Below, piece by piece: positions 8,756 through 16,555 of a DNA stretch of 64,000 bases. Within the stretch, counting starts at the first letter, position 1. The number at the start of each line of letters is the position of its first letter. Both the position numbers and the translations under genes were made by a program. Source of the stretch: Tautonia plasticadhaerens (GTDB lineage: Bacteria > Planctomycetota > Planctomycetia > Isosphaerales > Isosphaeraceae); contig NZ_CP036426.1 of NCBI RefSeq assembly GCF_007752535.1, forward strand, positions 5,270,001 to 5,334,000. The letters are read 5' to 3'. The notes below the pieces were generated by a model. It was given only the letters and a program-made list of their open reading frames with translations. It did not search any database and was not told where the DNA came from.

Positions 8756-8879
8756 GGGCGACCCTTCGATCGAGGGGGCGACACTCATCATCCCAGCGCC
8801 ATGATCGAGGCCGAGATGGGACGCAAGAATGGCTCGGTTATCGACTCGGGCGGGTCCAATCCCGGTCGAAGGCGAAGCG

Positions 8880-9650
8880 TTAGTAGAAGTCCCCGACTTC
8901 GTAGAAGCGCAGTCCGAGTGCTCGTGTCAGAGTGCAAAGGAGTTCCTCGGTGGCCCGGATCGGCCAGCCCTCCCTGGGGGAGCCCTTGCCGCAGTCGATC
9001 ACCACGGCGAAACGATACGTGGCCCCACCCGCCCGTTCGCCGACCTCGCCCGTGCGACCGTCCCGGACCCGAGCGACCAACTCCTGGGGTCGGAAGGGCC
9101 TCCCGCACGCCGGGCAGGAACGGCTGATGCGGGCGTCGAAGTAGACCGGGGGCTTCCAGGACTCCCCTGGCTCGTCCGGCTCGTAATACTCAAGGGATCG
9201 CCCACATGGACATGCCACGTCCGGGAACGGGTCGATCCCCTCGGAGTGATGGTAGACATAGTCCCCCGCCATGCGGAGTTCCAGGTCGTAGTAGGGGTCG
9301 AATAGCTCGGGGACGGGCGTGAGCGGGTACTTCAGCCCCGATCGCTCGTGGCTCTCGACCATCCAGATGAGCTTGTAATCTCGCTCCCCGAGGTGGGCGA
9401 TGTCCCGCTCGGAGACGGGGCAGGGAAGCGGGCCAAACTCTCCCGTCCCGGAGTGGAGCAGGCAGCCGGTCCCCTTGGTGTGCTCGTAGTAGGTGAAGTC
9501 GTCGTCGGACTTCTTCTCGTATTCATCCGATCTCGACTCGGCGACGAAGCCTCCTTCGAGCAGGGCGTCGACCAGGCGGATGAGATCCTCCGTGCCGGGC
9601 TTGAATGAGTTGTCCTCAGGGATCAGGTAGTGCACGTACTCGACGCCCAT
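8880..9650 (-). CDS. Unknown protein with zinc-ribbon-like cysteines
   Basis: The 256-residue protein starts at ATG 9650 (MGVEYVHYLIPEDNSFKPG), preceded by GGCTCC and, further out, GAGAGG. The longer frame upstream belongs to the neighbouring methyltransferase gene read out of frame. It is acidic in the middle and has two cysteine pairs, CPCGRSLEYY and CPACGRPFRPQELVARV, that could bind one zinc ion. The last part (TYRFAVVIDCGKGSPREG) looks like a compact alpha/beta unit. Members with this layout are known to me only as hypothetical proteins of planctomycetes. It lies 32 bases downstream of the methyltransferase, probably in one operon. Confidence 0.75.
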   Translation of the reverse strand: MGVEYVHYLIPEDNSFKPGTEDLIRLVDALLEGGFVAESRSDEYEKKSDDDFTYYEHTKGTGCLLHSGTGEFGPLPCPVSERDIAHLGERDYKLIWMVESHERSGLKYPLTPVPELFDPYYDLELRMAGDYVYHHSEGIDPFPDVACPCGRSLEYYEPDEPGESWKPPVYFDARISRSCPACGRPFRPQELVARVRDGRTGEVGERAGGATYRFAVVIDCGKGSPREGWPIRATEELLCTLTRALGLRFYEVGDFY

Positions 9651-9682
9651 GGGAGCCTCTCGGACCAACCGGTCCTGTCGCT

Positions 9683-10438
9683 TCAGCCCGCCTCGTACCA
9701 CGAGTCCACGGCAGACTGCCCGGTGTAATTCGGTCCCGCTCGATCGTCCGCTCCCAGGTATCGGAACGGCAAATCCACCATCCGCATGCCCCGGCAAGCG
9801 ACCAGCCGACGCTTGCGGTCGTACTGCAGTCCCGCCCGACGCATCTCGGCGACGATCTTCCGACCGCCGGGTCTGCCATCGCCGAGCTTCAGGTTGGTGA
9901 GGTCCAGATTGGCGACGAGCAGCCCGTCCTCGACCAGCCAGGAGCAGGCACGGGCGATCAGCCCCAGCTTGTTGCCGACGTAATGCAGCCCGTGGACGCT
10001 GGTGACCAGGTCGAAGGACCGCTCGGGACGCCAGGTAGTCAGGGACGCCTCGATCAGGCTGAGGCAGGTCAATCTCGGATCGGGCTCGTCGAACATCCCG
10101 ACCAGGTCCACGCCGACGATCTCGACATCCAGCCCCTCGCCGTGGACCTGCCGGGCCGCCTGGATTAGCGCCCTGCCGGTCCCGCAGCAGAGGTCCAGCC
10201 AGGCGGCAGGGCGTCCAGCCCCGAGCCGCTCCCGCAGGAAGTCGAGCGGGTCGAGACCGAGTTCCCGGCCGTAGCCGTTGGTGCCGAGCAGGTCCCGCTC
10301 CCGGTTCATCCGGCAGTTGGCGACGACCGCCGAGCGCTCCAATTTGTCGTCGGGGAGGAGGTCCACCGGACTTCCCTCGAAGTATGTTCCGGTTCGGCCG
10401 GGCAATGCGGGGCTCCCTGGATGACCACACTCCGCCAA
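9683..10438 (-). CDS. Class I SAM-dependent methyltransferase
   Basis: The Rossmann methyltransferase motifs are present in order: motif I AAWLDLCCGTGRALIQA, an acidic residue after strand 2 in VEIVGVDLVGMF, motif IV-like SFDLVTSVHGLHYVG, and the helix/strand LLVANLDLTNLKL. The central D-x-C-C-G-T-G is the SAM-binding loop. The substrate is not predictable. The start is uncertain: TTG at 10438 is the longest, but the first 25 residues are weak, and the protein proper begins around LLPDDKLERSAVVANCRM. It precedes the zinc-ribbon gene by 32 bases and follows the membrane protein gene by 19 bases, so three genes may be co-transcribed. Confidence 0.82.
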   Translation of the reverse strand: MAECGHPGSPALPGRTGTYFEGSPVDLLPDDKLERSAVVANCRMNRERDLLGTNGYGRELGLDPLDFLRERLGAGRPAAWLDLCCGTGRALIQAARQVHGEGLDVEIVGVDLVGMFDEPDPRLTCLSLIEASLTTWRPERSFDLVTSVHGLHYVGNKLGLIARACSWLVEDGLLVANLDLTNLKLGDGRPGGRKIVAEMRRAGLQYDRKRRLVACRGMRMVDLPFRYLGADDRAGPNYTGQSAVDSWYEAG

Positions 10439-10457
10439 ACCTCACGCCTCAGTCGGA

Positions 10458-11195
10458 TCAGGCCGAGCGGATCATCCCCAGCACCACCAGGGTCGAGAGC
10501 ACGGTCATCAGCAGCACGTAGAACCAGAGGAGCACGGCGAGGGCGACTCCGGAAGCGCCTGCGATCGCCGAACATCCGACCCGCTCACGGTCCTTGACGA
10601 CGCTCTTCCCTGCGGATTTGGGCAGAAACACAGTCCTCGCCCTCGGCGACCACAACAGGGCGTAGAGGAGGTCGCAGGACACCACCGACGTGGCGGACAG
10701 GGCGACTAATCCTCCGGCTTCGATCCGACCCCTGAGGACGGGATCGAAGCCGCCCACGAGCAGCACCCAGCCCCCTGCGACCAGCGGGATCGGCAGCGCC
10801 GCCACGCACGTCAGCAGCCACCTCGCCCACCTCCGCAGGAGGAACAGACCCCAGGACGCCCAGGCGGCGACAAGCGCCAGGGAGAGGACGCTCGACATCC
10901 GGGCGACCCAGCGGCGCCGCATCCACGGCTCGATCCCTCGGGCCTCGAACGAGTCCGGTCCCCCGAGTTGCGACAGGGTGCCGAGGCCGAACGACAGGAG
11001 CACGAGCACCGCCCCGAGGAGCCCGATCAGCCCGCCGAGCCGGAGGGTCCTCGCACGCCGGAGACGGCGTCGGAGGTCCGCCTCATCGTCTCCGGGTTCA
11101 TGCCCATGGGGCGTACGTCCGTGGACGGCCATCGGGGCGGCGAAAGGGTTGTCCTCCGGTCGTCCGCCCCCCTCGGTTCGGCTGCCTTGCGACAC
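10458..11195 (-). CDS. Multipass membrane protein of unknown function
   Basis: The GTG at 11195 is chosen because GGAGGG stands seven bases upstream and the frame before it is arginine-rich shadow. The 245-residue protein starts with a short polar region (EDNPFAAP) and has about five hydrophobic segments: LIGLLGAVLVLLSFGLGTL, LSLALVAAWASWGLFLL, LLTCVAALPIPLVAGGWVLL, GLVALSATSVVSCDLLYALL and a long C-terminal one (VALAVLLWFYVLLMTVLSTL). Positive residues between segments 2 and 3 suggest a cytoplasmic loop. The N-terminal NPFAAP tag followed by membrane helices is common in planctomycete membrane proteins. No catalytic motif seen. Confidence 0.78.
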   Translation of the reverse strand: MSQGSRTEGGGRPEDNPFAAPMAVHGRTPHGHEPGDDEADLRRRLRRARTLRLGGLIGLLGAVLVLLSFGLGTLSQLGGPDSFEARGIEPWMRRRWVARMSSVLSLALVAAWASWGLFLLRRWARWLLTCVAALPIPLVAGGWVLLVGGFDPVLRGRIEAGGLVALSATSVVSCDLLYALLWSPRARTVFLPKSAGKSVVKDRERVGCSAIAGASGVALAVLLWFYVLLMTVLSTLVVLGMIRSA

Positions 11196-11232
11196 GATGG
11201 CCCTCCGTCCCTGTCCCGATCGCTTACGATGG

Positions 11233-11457
11233 TCAGCCTGCGTTGCTACCCCCGAACCCGGTTTCCCCATCCGAGGAGTCGATTCGCCCCTGGAGCCGAG
11301 CCTCCCGAGCTTCGAGGCACCTCGGGCAGTACCACGGGGCGGGCGTCTTGACCGGCTTCGGGCTCCTCTTTCGGCAGACGGCGCACAGATACCGCTTGCC
11401 CTTGAAGGTGGTCTTCGGGCGGTTCCGCTTCCCACTTCGGGTTACGCTACGTGGCAT
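11233..11457 (-). CDS. Small zinc-ribbon-type protein
   Basis: The 74-residue basic protein has two cysteine pairs spaced for one zinc: CAVCRKRSPKPVKTP followed by WYCPRCLEAREARLQG. The ATG at 11457 is preceded by AGGAG at a good distance, so it is favoured over GTG 11466. The first 20 residues are strongly basic (RSGKRNRPKTTFKGKR), which fits nucleic-acid binding. Its stop lies 38 bases upstream of the membrane protein's start, on the same strand. Function unknown. Confidence 0.65.
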   Translation of the reverse strand: MPRSVTRSGKRNRPKTTFKGKRYLCAVCRKRSPKPVKTPAPWYCPRCLEAREARLQGRIDSSDGETGFGGSNAG

Positions 11458-11673
11458 TTGCTCCACTCCTCTCGAACAGAAGCTCCAATAAGCAGACCCG
11501 CTCTTTCGGCTACCGGTTCATCCAGCGATCGGCGACATCTCCAGACCGCTCCAGGATCGCACCAGGAAGCGGCCTCGTCATCCGCTGCGAGCCGATCTTC
11601 CCTCCGCCCGAATACTATACGTTTGAAAATCAGTGGTCGTGCGCCCATGATCCGGCTCAAGGAGGGTCGGATC

Positions 11674-11925
11674 ATGATCGTCGAGGTCGACTCACGGCTC
11701 GTCGGGACGTTCCTCGGCTATGCACCGGGGGCGGTCCATCGCCTGGACGACGGCAGCGAGTGGGAGCAGGTCGGCAACGTCAAGGAATACGTCTACCGGG
11801 AGCGACCGGCGTGCCGCATCCTCCAGGATCAGGACCGGCTATTCCTCGACGTGGAGGGCACGAGCGGCATCGCCGAGGTTCGACAATTCCACGGCAAGAG
11901 GTGGTCGGGGGCGGGGGCGTATTGA
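11674..11925 (+). CDS. Small unknown protein
   Basis: The 83-residue protein starts at ATG 11674, with AAGGAGG centred about twelve bases upstream. A second in-frame ATG at 11647 lies upstream of that ribosome site and is less likely. The chain looks like a small beta-rich fold (MIVEVDSRLVGTFLGYAPG, WEQVGNVKEYVYRERPACRI, LFLDVEGTSGIAEVRQFHG). No family is recognised. The upstream 200 bases between it and the divergent zinc-ribbon gene include an AT-rich patch near 11610-11630 that could hold a promoter. Confidence 0.7.
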   Translation: MIVEVDSRLVGTFLGYAPGAVHRLDDGSEWEQVGNVKEYVYRERPACRILQDQDRLFLDVEGTSGIAEVRQFHGKRWSGAGAY

Positions 11926-12040
11926 GCGGTCGAGTCGCTCAATCGTCGCCGGGAGCCGTCCGTTATCGTGCCGAGTTGCCCGTGCACCGACGGGGCGGAC
12001 CTAGACTCCTCCGGGACGGATATAACGGGGGACCGCCGCC

Positions 12041-13045
12041 ATGTCACTCCTGAAGCGACTCCTCGCCTCGTTCGCCCGGCTGTTCTGGAAAGCCTGCTTG
12101 ATCTTCTCTGCTTCTGCCTGCTCGTACGTGGTCGTGCGGGAACCGCATCTCCTCCTGGTGGTCGCCAAGGGTACCGTCGGGATCATCGGCCTGGTTGCCC
12201 TCTACGTTGCCTCCTTCGTCGCCCTCCTCTGCGTGATGGCGCTGATCTGGTCCGGGTGCACCCTCGGGTACCGGGTCTACTGCAAGCGGATCGGCAGGGA
12301 CCCGGCCGGATACCAGTGCCCGACATGCGGCGAGTGGGAACTATGCGTCAGCTACATGCACGAGGGATACCCGTTCTGGGTAACCTACTTCGCCTGTCGC
12401 CGTTGCGGCGAGCGATGTTCCCAATGTGGGTCCGACAAGCCTGACACCAAGCCCGCATACAAAAGCATGAGGTGGGATCGCAGCTTCCTGCCGGAGGAGG
12501 AGTTGCGAGCGATCGACGGCTCAGGGACGCCGGGAGGGTCAGGTGGCTCGCCGGGGCGTGGCCCCAGATTCCTCTCCGACCGCTCGACCAGGCCCTGCGC
12601 TCGATGTGGCGAGCATCAGCTCGCATCCTATAATTCCGAGCAGGTCAGCCCCCTCCCGATCAACTATTACCAGTGCTCCGCCTGCGGTGCGTGGTTCTCC
12701 GAGGGCCGATCCGGGACGTACGAGGACGGGCTCAGGCTGGAGGAGAAGAACCCGGAGAACGTCGAACGGGAGCGGCAAGAGAAGCTGGACTCGCTGAAGA
12801 GATCGACGAAGACCTCCTACGGATACCGGCCCTGCCGCAGTTGCGGGGAGCGGGCGCTCGAAGCGGTCGACTGGATGGCCGAGGGCGTGGACACCGACGA
12901 GCCCATCGTCATCAACATCTACCGCTGCTCGGCCTGCGAAGCTCGGTTCAGCGAGCGGAAGCCGGCAGGCATCGGCATCGGCCAGGTCGAGCGGATCACT
13001 CCGCCCGTTGCGGCTCAGCAGGTGCCGGCGGGAACCCGGCCATGA
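12041..13045 (+). CDS. Membrane-anchored protein with three zinc-ribbon-like modules
   Basis: The 334-residue protein begins with two hydrophobic helices (about residues 14-32 and 42-76), followed by three cysteine modules: CPTCGEWELC with CRRCGERCSQCG, CARCGEHQ with YYQCSACGAWFSEG, and CRSCGERA with IYRCSACEARFSE. Modules two and three are clearly repeats of one another: (C-x-x-C-G-E, then a long insert, then Y-x-C-S-A-C-x-A-x-F-S-E). The linker between them is charged and likely coiled (LEEKNPENVERERQEKLDSL). The zinc modules probably face the cytoplasm. The family is not recognised. The ATG follows a purine stretch (GGGGGACC). It is not obviously linked to the neighbours. Confidence 0.78.
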   Translation: MSLLKRLLASFARLFWKACLIFSASACSYVVVREPHLLLVVAKGTVGIIGLVALYVASFVALLCVMALIWSGCTLGYRVYCKRIGRDPAGYQCPTCGEWELCVSYMHEGYPFWVTYFACRRCGERCSQCGSDKPDTKPAYKSMRWDRSFLPEEELRAIDGSGTPGGSGGSPGRGPRFLSDRSTRPCARCGEHQLASYNSEQVSPLPINYYQCSACGAWFSEGRSGTYEDGLRLEEKNPENVERERQEKLDSLKRSTKTSYGYRPCRSCGERALEAVDWMAEGVDTDEPIVINIYRCSACEARFSERKPAGIGIGQVERITPPVAAQQVPAGTRP

Positions 13046-13169
13046 CCCGTCCGGGTGCCTTCGGGAGGCGGGACGGCACCTCGGCCGTTCCCGACCGCTC
13101 CCGGAAGCCAACCCCTCGCCCGCCCGGTAACGAGACCCCCGCCGAAGGTCCGAGGCCCTCCCCTCTCCA

Positions 13170-13792
13170 TCACCGTGCCCCGTCCCCGGACGGGCTCGGA
13201 TCGAACGGCTCGTCCCTGAGCCACCGCTCCCTCGCCGGGTGTCGGGACACGGCGACCCGAAGCTGGCCCTCCAGGGCGGATGATCCGGTGGCAACCGCTT
13301 TTCCCCGGTCGGGGCGGCAGGATCGCAGGTGCTCGCCCCAGAGCCGCTCCAGTTCCTCGGACCCCTCCCGGACCTGGATGCCCGAGGCGGGGGTGGACCA
13401 GTTGACCGAGGCGAGCGGGCCGACCTTGAGCGATTCCACGAGCAGGATGTCGTCCGCCTCGGGGTCGAGGATGTGCTCGAACCGAACGTCCACGTATAGG
13501 GCCGTGTCGCCGCCTGCCCGTCGCTCCTCGCTGTAGTGAGGGGCTTAGTAGGTCGTGGAAGTAGCCCAACCCGCCGCCATGATCCCCCTCGGGTCGGCCC
13601 CTGCCGCAGCAGGAAGAGCCGGTCACCTGGACAGATACGCTTCGTGTTCCCGCAACTCCAGCGGTCCTCGACCCGTTGCCCGGCGGCTGTTCGGGCCACC
13701 TGGTCCCTCAGGTCGTGCCAGGGCCAGTTCTCGGGGTTCCAGGTCAGGAGATAGATGTGCAAATTGGGCTCGGTGGTCACGACCTGTTCCAT
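13170..13792 (-). pseudogene. EVE/PUA-like domain gene (HNH-associated type), frameshifted
   Basis: The first part, from 13792, reads IYLLTWNPENWPWHDLRDQV, DRWSCGNTKRICPGDRLFLLRQG. This is the N-terminus of the EVE-like domain seen in planctomycete and actinobacterial HNH endonucleases. Near 13598 the frame changes: the expected continuation GIMAAGWATS is in another frame, hits a TAA at 13545-13547, and resumes as ERRAGGDTALYVDVRFEHILDPEADDIL, WSTPASGIQV, ELERLWGEHL down to 13170. The HNH part is absent. At least one frameshift and one stop codon break the gene. The normal family probably recognises modified bases, but this copy is presumably dead. Confidence 0.65.
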
Positions 13793-13834
13793 GAGTTTCG
13801 GGACCCTCGGTAGTCGCTTGCCAACTTCGCCGGG

Positions 13835-14272
13835 TCAGTCCCAGTCTGCCTCATCGACGTTATGCCAGAGGTCGTTTAAGTCGTCGAGCCCGCCGTAGTC
13901 GGTCCAATTTGACATCCCCCCCTGGCAGGCCGCCCCTCGCCCGGAACCGGGGAAGTACATGTAGTGGGTTGCCTCGGGCTCGGTGTGCCATATGCCGTAT
14001 TCCACATGCGTCTCCGTGCCCTTTGCGAATGCCTCTCTCGCTTCTTCATTCTGATCGCCGGGGATGTTGAGATCGTGCCCCATCTCGACGATGGTCTCCG
14101 GGGTGAGGGTGTATCGATGCGCTATCGGCATCACGAACTTATGTTGGTCTTCGTCGTCGTCGATCTCCAAGGCGGACCAGTCCCGCCTGGGACTCAGTGA
14201 CCAATCCTCGTGCTGTTCCCGGTATGTTTCCGTGGGCGGGTACTCGTCCAGCGGTGCGACCTGCTCCTCCAT
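13835..14272 (-). CDS. Acidic protein of unknown function, last gene of a low-GC unit
   Basis: The 145-residue acidic protein starts at ATG 14272, 31 bases after the previous stop. It contains HKFVMPIAHRYTLTPETIVEMGHDLNIP and a tyrosine-rich end (ATHYMYFPGSGRGAACQGGM, DLWHNVDEADWD). Base composition is visibly lower in GC than the surrounding genes, which suggests acquired DNA. No family recognised. It shares strand and tight spacing with the two small genes upstream (14303-14548 and 14689-14925). Confidence 0.65.
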   Translation of the reverse strand: MEEQVAPLDEYPPTETYREQHEDWSLSPRRDWSALEIDDDEDQHKFVMPIAHRYTLTPETIVEMGHDLNIPGDQNEEAREAFAKGTETHVEYGIWHTEPEATHYMYFPGSGRGAACQGGMSNWTDYGGLDDLNDLWHNVDEADWD

Positions 14273-14302
14273 CCTGGTGCCAGGGGGCAGGTGATCGACG
14301 AT

Positions 14303-14548
14303 TCACCGCAGCGACCCCTGGTACGCTGTATCGATGTTGGGGTAGGAGAAAATCTGGTCACGGAGCCATTCGGTCGCTTGTGCCTCGTCGAGATCGATGT
14401 GACTGCGACCCTGTTGCCTCCTAATCTCGACCAGGTAGCTGCCGTCGTCAAGCAGATAGAGTTCCTGCTCCACGGACTTGAAGTCGAAGGGGTGTACGTC
14501 GATGCGACACGTATTGGCGATGAGGGTGCGGGTCGTCGTGTCGGACAT
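14303..14548 (-). CDS. Small unknown protein
   Basis: The 81-residue protein starts at ATG 14548 with AAGGAG nine bases upstream, which decides against the longer frame to 14725. The sequence (MSDTTTRTLIANTCRIDVHP, ELYLLDDGSYLVEIRRQQG, ATEWLRDQIFSYPN) suggests a beta hairpin followed by a helix. It lies in the middle of the low-GC unit. No known family. Confidence 0.65.
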   Translation of the reverse strand: MSDTTTRTLIANTCRIDVHPFDFKSVEQELYLLDDGSYLVEIRRQQGRSHIDLDEAQATEWLRDQIFSYPNIDTAYQGSLR

Positions 14549-14688
14549 CGGATAGGTCTCCTTAAGCTGCGAGGGGCAATCTGTTGTGAGGTATATCACC
14601 CCAGATGAACGCATTTTTTTGCCGGGCTGATGCCCGGCTAACAGATCATACGACGGATTGGCGGGATGCGACTCTGTGTCGCAAAAAA

Positions 14689-14925
14689 TCAACCCTCGTT
14701 CTCGTTGTCGTCGGCGACGTGCCAACCGGCACGCCAGTCCCTTACCGCTTCCCTCATAACCTCCGTAATCTCGTGCTCGTGCTCAATGATGATTTCCATA
14801 GCTCGACCCTGATCGAGTCCCTCGTCATCGCAGAGGACCCGACCAGCCCATAGGCGGATCGCCTGGATGACCTCGTGCTCCTGCATAGGGTCATCGGATA
14901 AAATCCGCCTCTTCGTTTGAGCCAT
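14689..14925 (-). CDS. Small unknown protein abutting an IS end
   Basis: The 78-residue acidic, mostly helical protein (HEVIQAIRLWAGRVLCDDEG, AMEIIIEHEHEITEVMREAV) starts at ATG 14925, only four bases from the left end of the IS701-like element. The bases upstream of the start are IS sequence and have no ribosome site, so the native promoter and leader have been displaced. Either an IS-borne promoter serves the three-gene unit, an internal start is used (ATG at 14886), or the unit is silent. No family recognised. Confidence 0.55.
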   Translation of the reverse strand: MAQTKRRILSDDPMQEHEVIQAIRLWAGRVLCDDEGLDQGRAMEIIIEHEHEITEVMREAVRDWRAGWHVADDNENEG

Positions 14926-14929
14926 TAAT

Positions 14930-16554
14930 CAGTAGTTTCCCCGAAAACCTGCACTCCTACCGGCCTCCTGTTGCATCTTGAGCGGGGCATCTCCCGATCG
15001 GACCTTGATGGGTTGATCACCACCTCATCCGGTCCCGCACCAGGAGATGCCCCGATGACCGACGCTACGCTGCTCTGGTCGATCTGGCAAGCACTGCTCG
15101 CCCGCTTCGCCTGGGCCTTCAACCGGCCCGGACACCGCCGCTTCGTCGAGTGGGTCACCGGCCTGGCCCTCAACGTCGAGGAGCATACCGTCACGCAGTC
15201 GGTCCTGGCCCTCGACCGGCCGGCCGACTGGCGGGCGATGGAACGCTTCGCCGAGTACGGGGCCTGGGATGCCGGGGCCGTCACCCGCAGCCTGACCCGG
15301 CTCGTCGAGCAGGCCCCCGGCCGCACCTGGCACGGCTATCACGCCCCGGCGGTCGATGACACCAAGGTCCACCGCTCGGGCAAGCACGTCTGGGGAACCT
15401 GCACGTTCCACGAGTACACCGCCCGCTGCCCCAACCGGGCCGCCACCGTCCGGGCCCATAACTGGGTCGTGCTCGGGGCCTTGCTCGATGAGCCCGGTCG
15501 GCCCGCCTGGTTCCTGCCGGTCTCGGGACGGCTCTACTTCCGCAAGTCGCAACTGCCGGCCCGGTCGGGGTTCGTCGGGCCGAAGGTGGGCTTCCGCACG
15601 AAGTGCGAACTGGCCGTGGAACTGATCCGGGAGCAGGCCCGGATCACCGGCGGGCGGCACCTGGCCGTCTTCGACGGCGGCTACGCCCTGAAGAGCGTGA
15701 TCCGGCCGCTGGTCACGCCCGAGGGCGACTCGCCCCGCATCGAGTTCCTGACCCGGCTGCGGCACGACGCCCGGCTGCACGCCCCGCCGCCGACCGGACG
15801 CCGCGAGGGGCAGCGGGGGCCGATGCCGAAGTGGGGCAAGAAGCTGGAGCCGCCCCGCCGGGGCGGCCGGTGGTCCGGGCCGTGGCACGAGGGGCACGCC
15901 CTGGTCTACGGCCGGCGGCGGCGGGTCCGCTGGAAGGAGGTCGTCGGCCGGTGGCGGGTGGCCGGCCATGGGGTGCCCATCAAGGCGGTCGTCGCCTGCG
16001 TCGAGGGGTACAAGAAGCGGTTCGCCCTGGTCACCTCGGCCGTGGAGTTGACCGGGCTTCAGATGGTCGAGTTGTTCGCCGCCCGCTTCCGGCAGGAGGA
16101 CGGATTTCGAGACCTAAAGCAGCGGTTGGGATGGGAGCAGTGCCGGGCCTGGACGAGGAAGCCGATCGAGCGGACGAGCCAGGCCCAGTGGGTGACGATG
16201 AGCCTGCTGCGGCTGGCCCAGTTCCGGCTGGAGGCGGCCGGCGAGGTGGGCTGGTGGTTCCGGCCGCCGTGGAACCGCAAGAAGGACCGGCCGAGCGTGC
16301 TCGATGTCGAACGACTGCTGCGACGGCACGGCCCGGAAATCCGGCGGCTCCTGTCGGAATGGCTGGGAGAAGGGCGGGAGGACGGTTCGAGGCGGTCGTG
16401 CGGCGGGGTCGGCGGGGTCGGCGGGTAGCGATCCGACGCCGACGGGCGTTCGAGGCGGGAAATCCGGGGCCGACCGAGCCACCTCACGGTGCGGGTAGCG
16501 GGGAGACGCTACGCACCGCCGGAGATGGGGTGGAGTGATTCGGGGAAACTACTG
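14930..16554 (+). mobile_element. IS701-like insertion sequence
   Basis: The ends are perfect 16-bp inverted repeats, CAGTAGTTTCCCCGAA at 14930-14945 and its complement at 16539-16554, with weaker similarity further in. Each end is preceded, one base out, by a YTAR tetramer (TTAA on the left, CTAG on the right, read outward). YTAR is the target pattern of the IS701 family, but the two tetramers differ, so this is not a clean target duplication. The element is 1625 bp with one transposase. Confidence 0.82.
15055..16428 (+). CDS. DDE transposase, IS701/IS4-superfamily type
   Basis: The 457-residue transposase has the DDE_5-like layout: APAVDDTKVHRSGKHVWGTC (first acidic pair), GGRHLAVFDGGYALKSV (second D), and RQEDGFRDLKQRLGWEQC (catalytic E). 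The ATG at 15055 has CAGGAG nine bases before it; the frame to 14971 lies inside the IS end and is not needed. The C-terminus is glycine-rich low complexity (GGVGGVGG). The gene is intact. Family naming between IS701 and related IS4-type groups is my judgement from the motifs and the YTAR flanks. Confidence 0.88.
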   Translation: MTDATLLWSIWQALLARFAWAFNRPGHRRFVEWVTGLALNVEEHTVTQSVLALDRPADWRAMERFAEYGAWDAGAVTRSLTRLVEQAPGRTWHGYHAPAVDDTKVHRSGKHVWGTCTFHEYTARCPNRAATVRAHNWVVLGALLDEPGRPAWFLPVSGRLYFRKSQLPARSGFVGPKVGFRTKCELAVELIREQARITGGRHLAVFDGGYALKSVIRPLVTPEGDSPRIEFLTRLRHDARLHAPPPTGRREGQRGPMPKWGKKLEPPRRGGRWSGPWHEGHALVYGRRRRVRWKEVVGRWRVAGHGVPIKAVVACVEGYKKRFALVTSAVELTGLQMVELFAARFRQEDGFRDLKQRLGWEQCRAWTRKPIERTSQAQWVTMSLLRLAQFRLEAAGEVGWWFRPPWNRKKDRPSVLDVERLLRRHGPEIRRLLSEWLGEGREDGSRRSCGGVGGVGG

Positions 16555-16555
16555 T

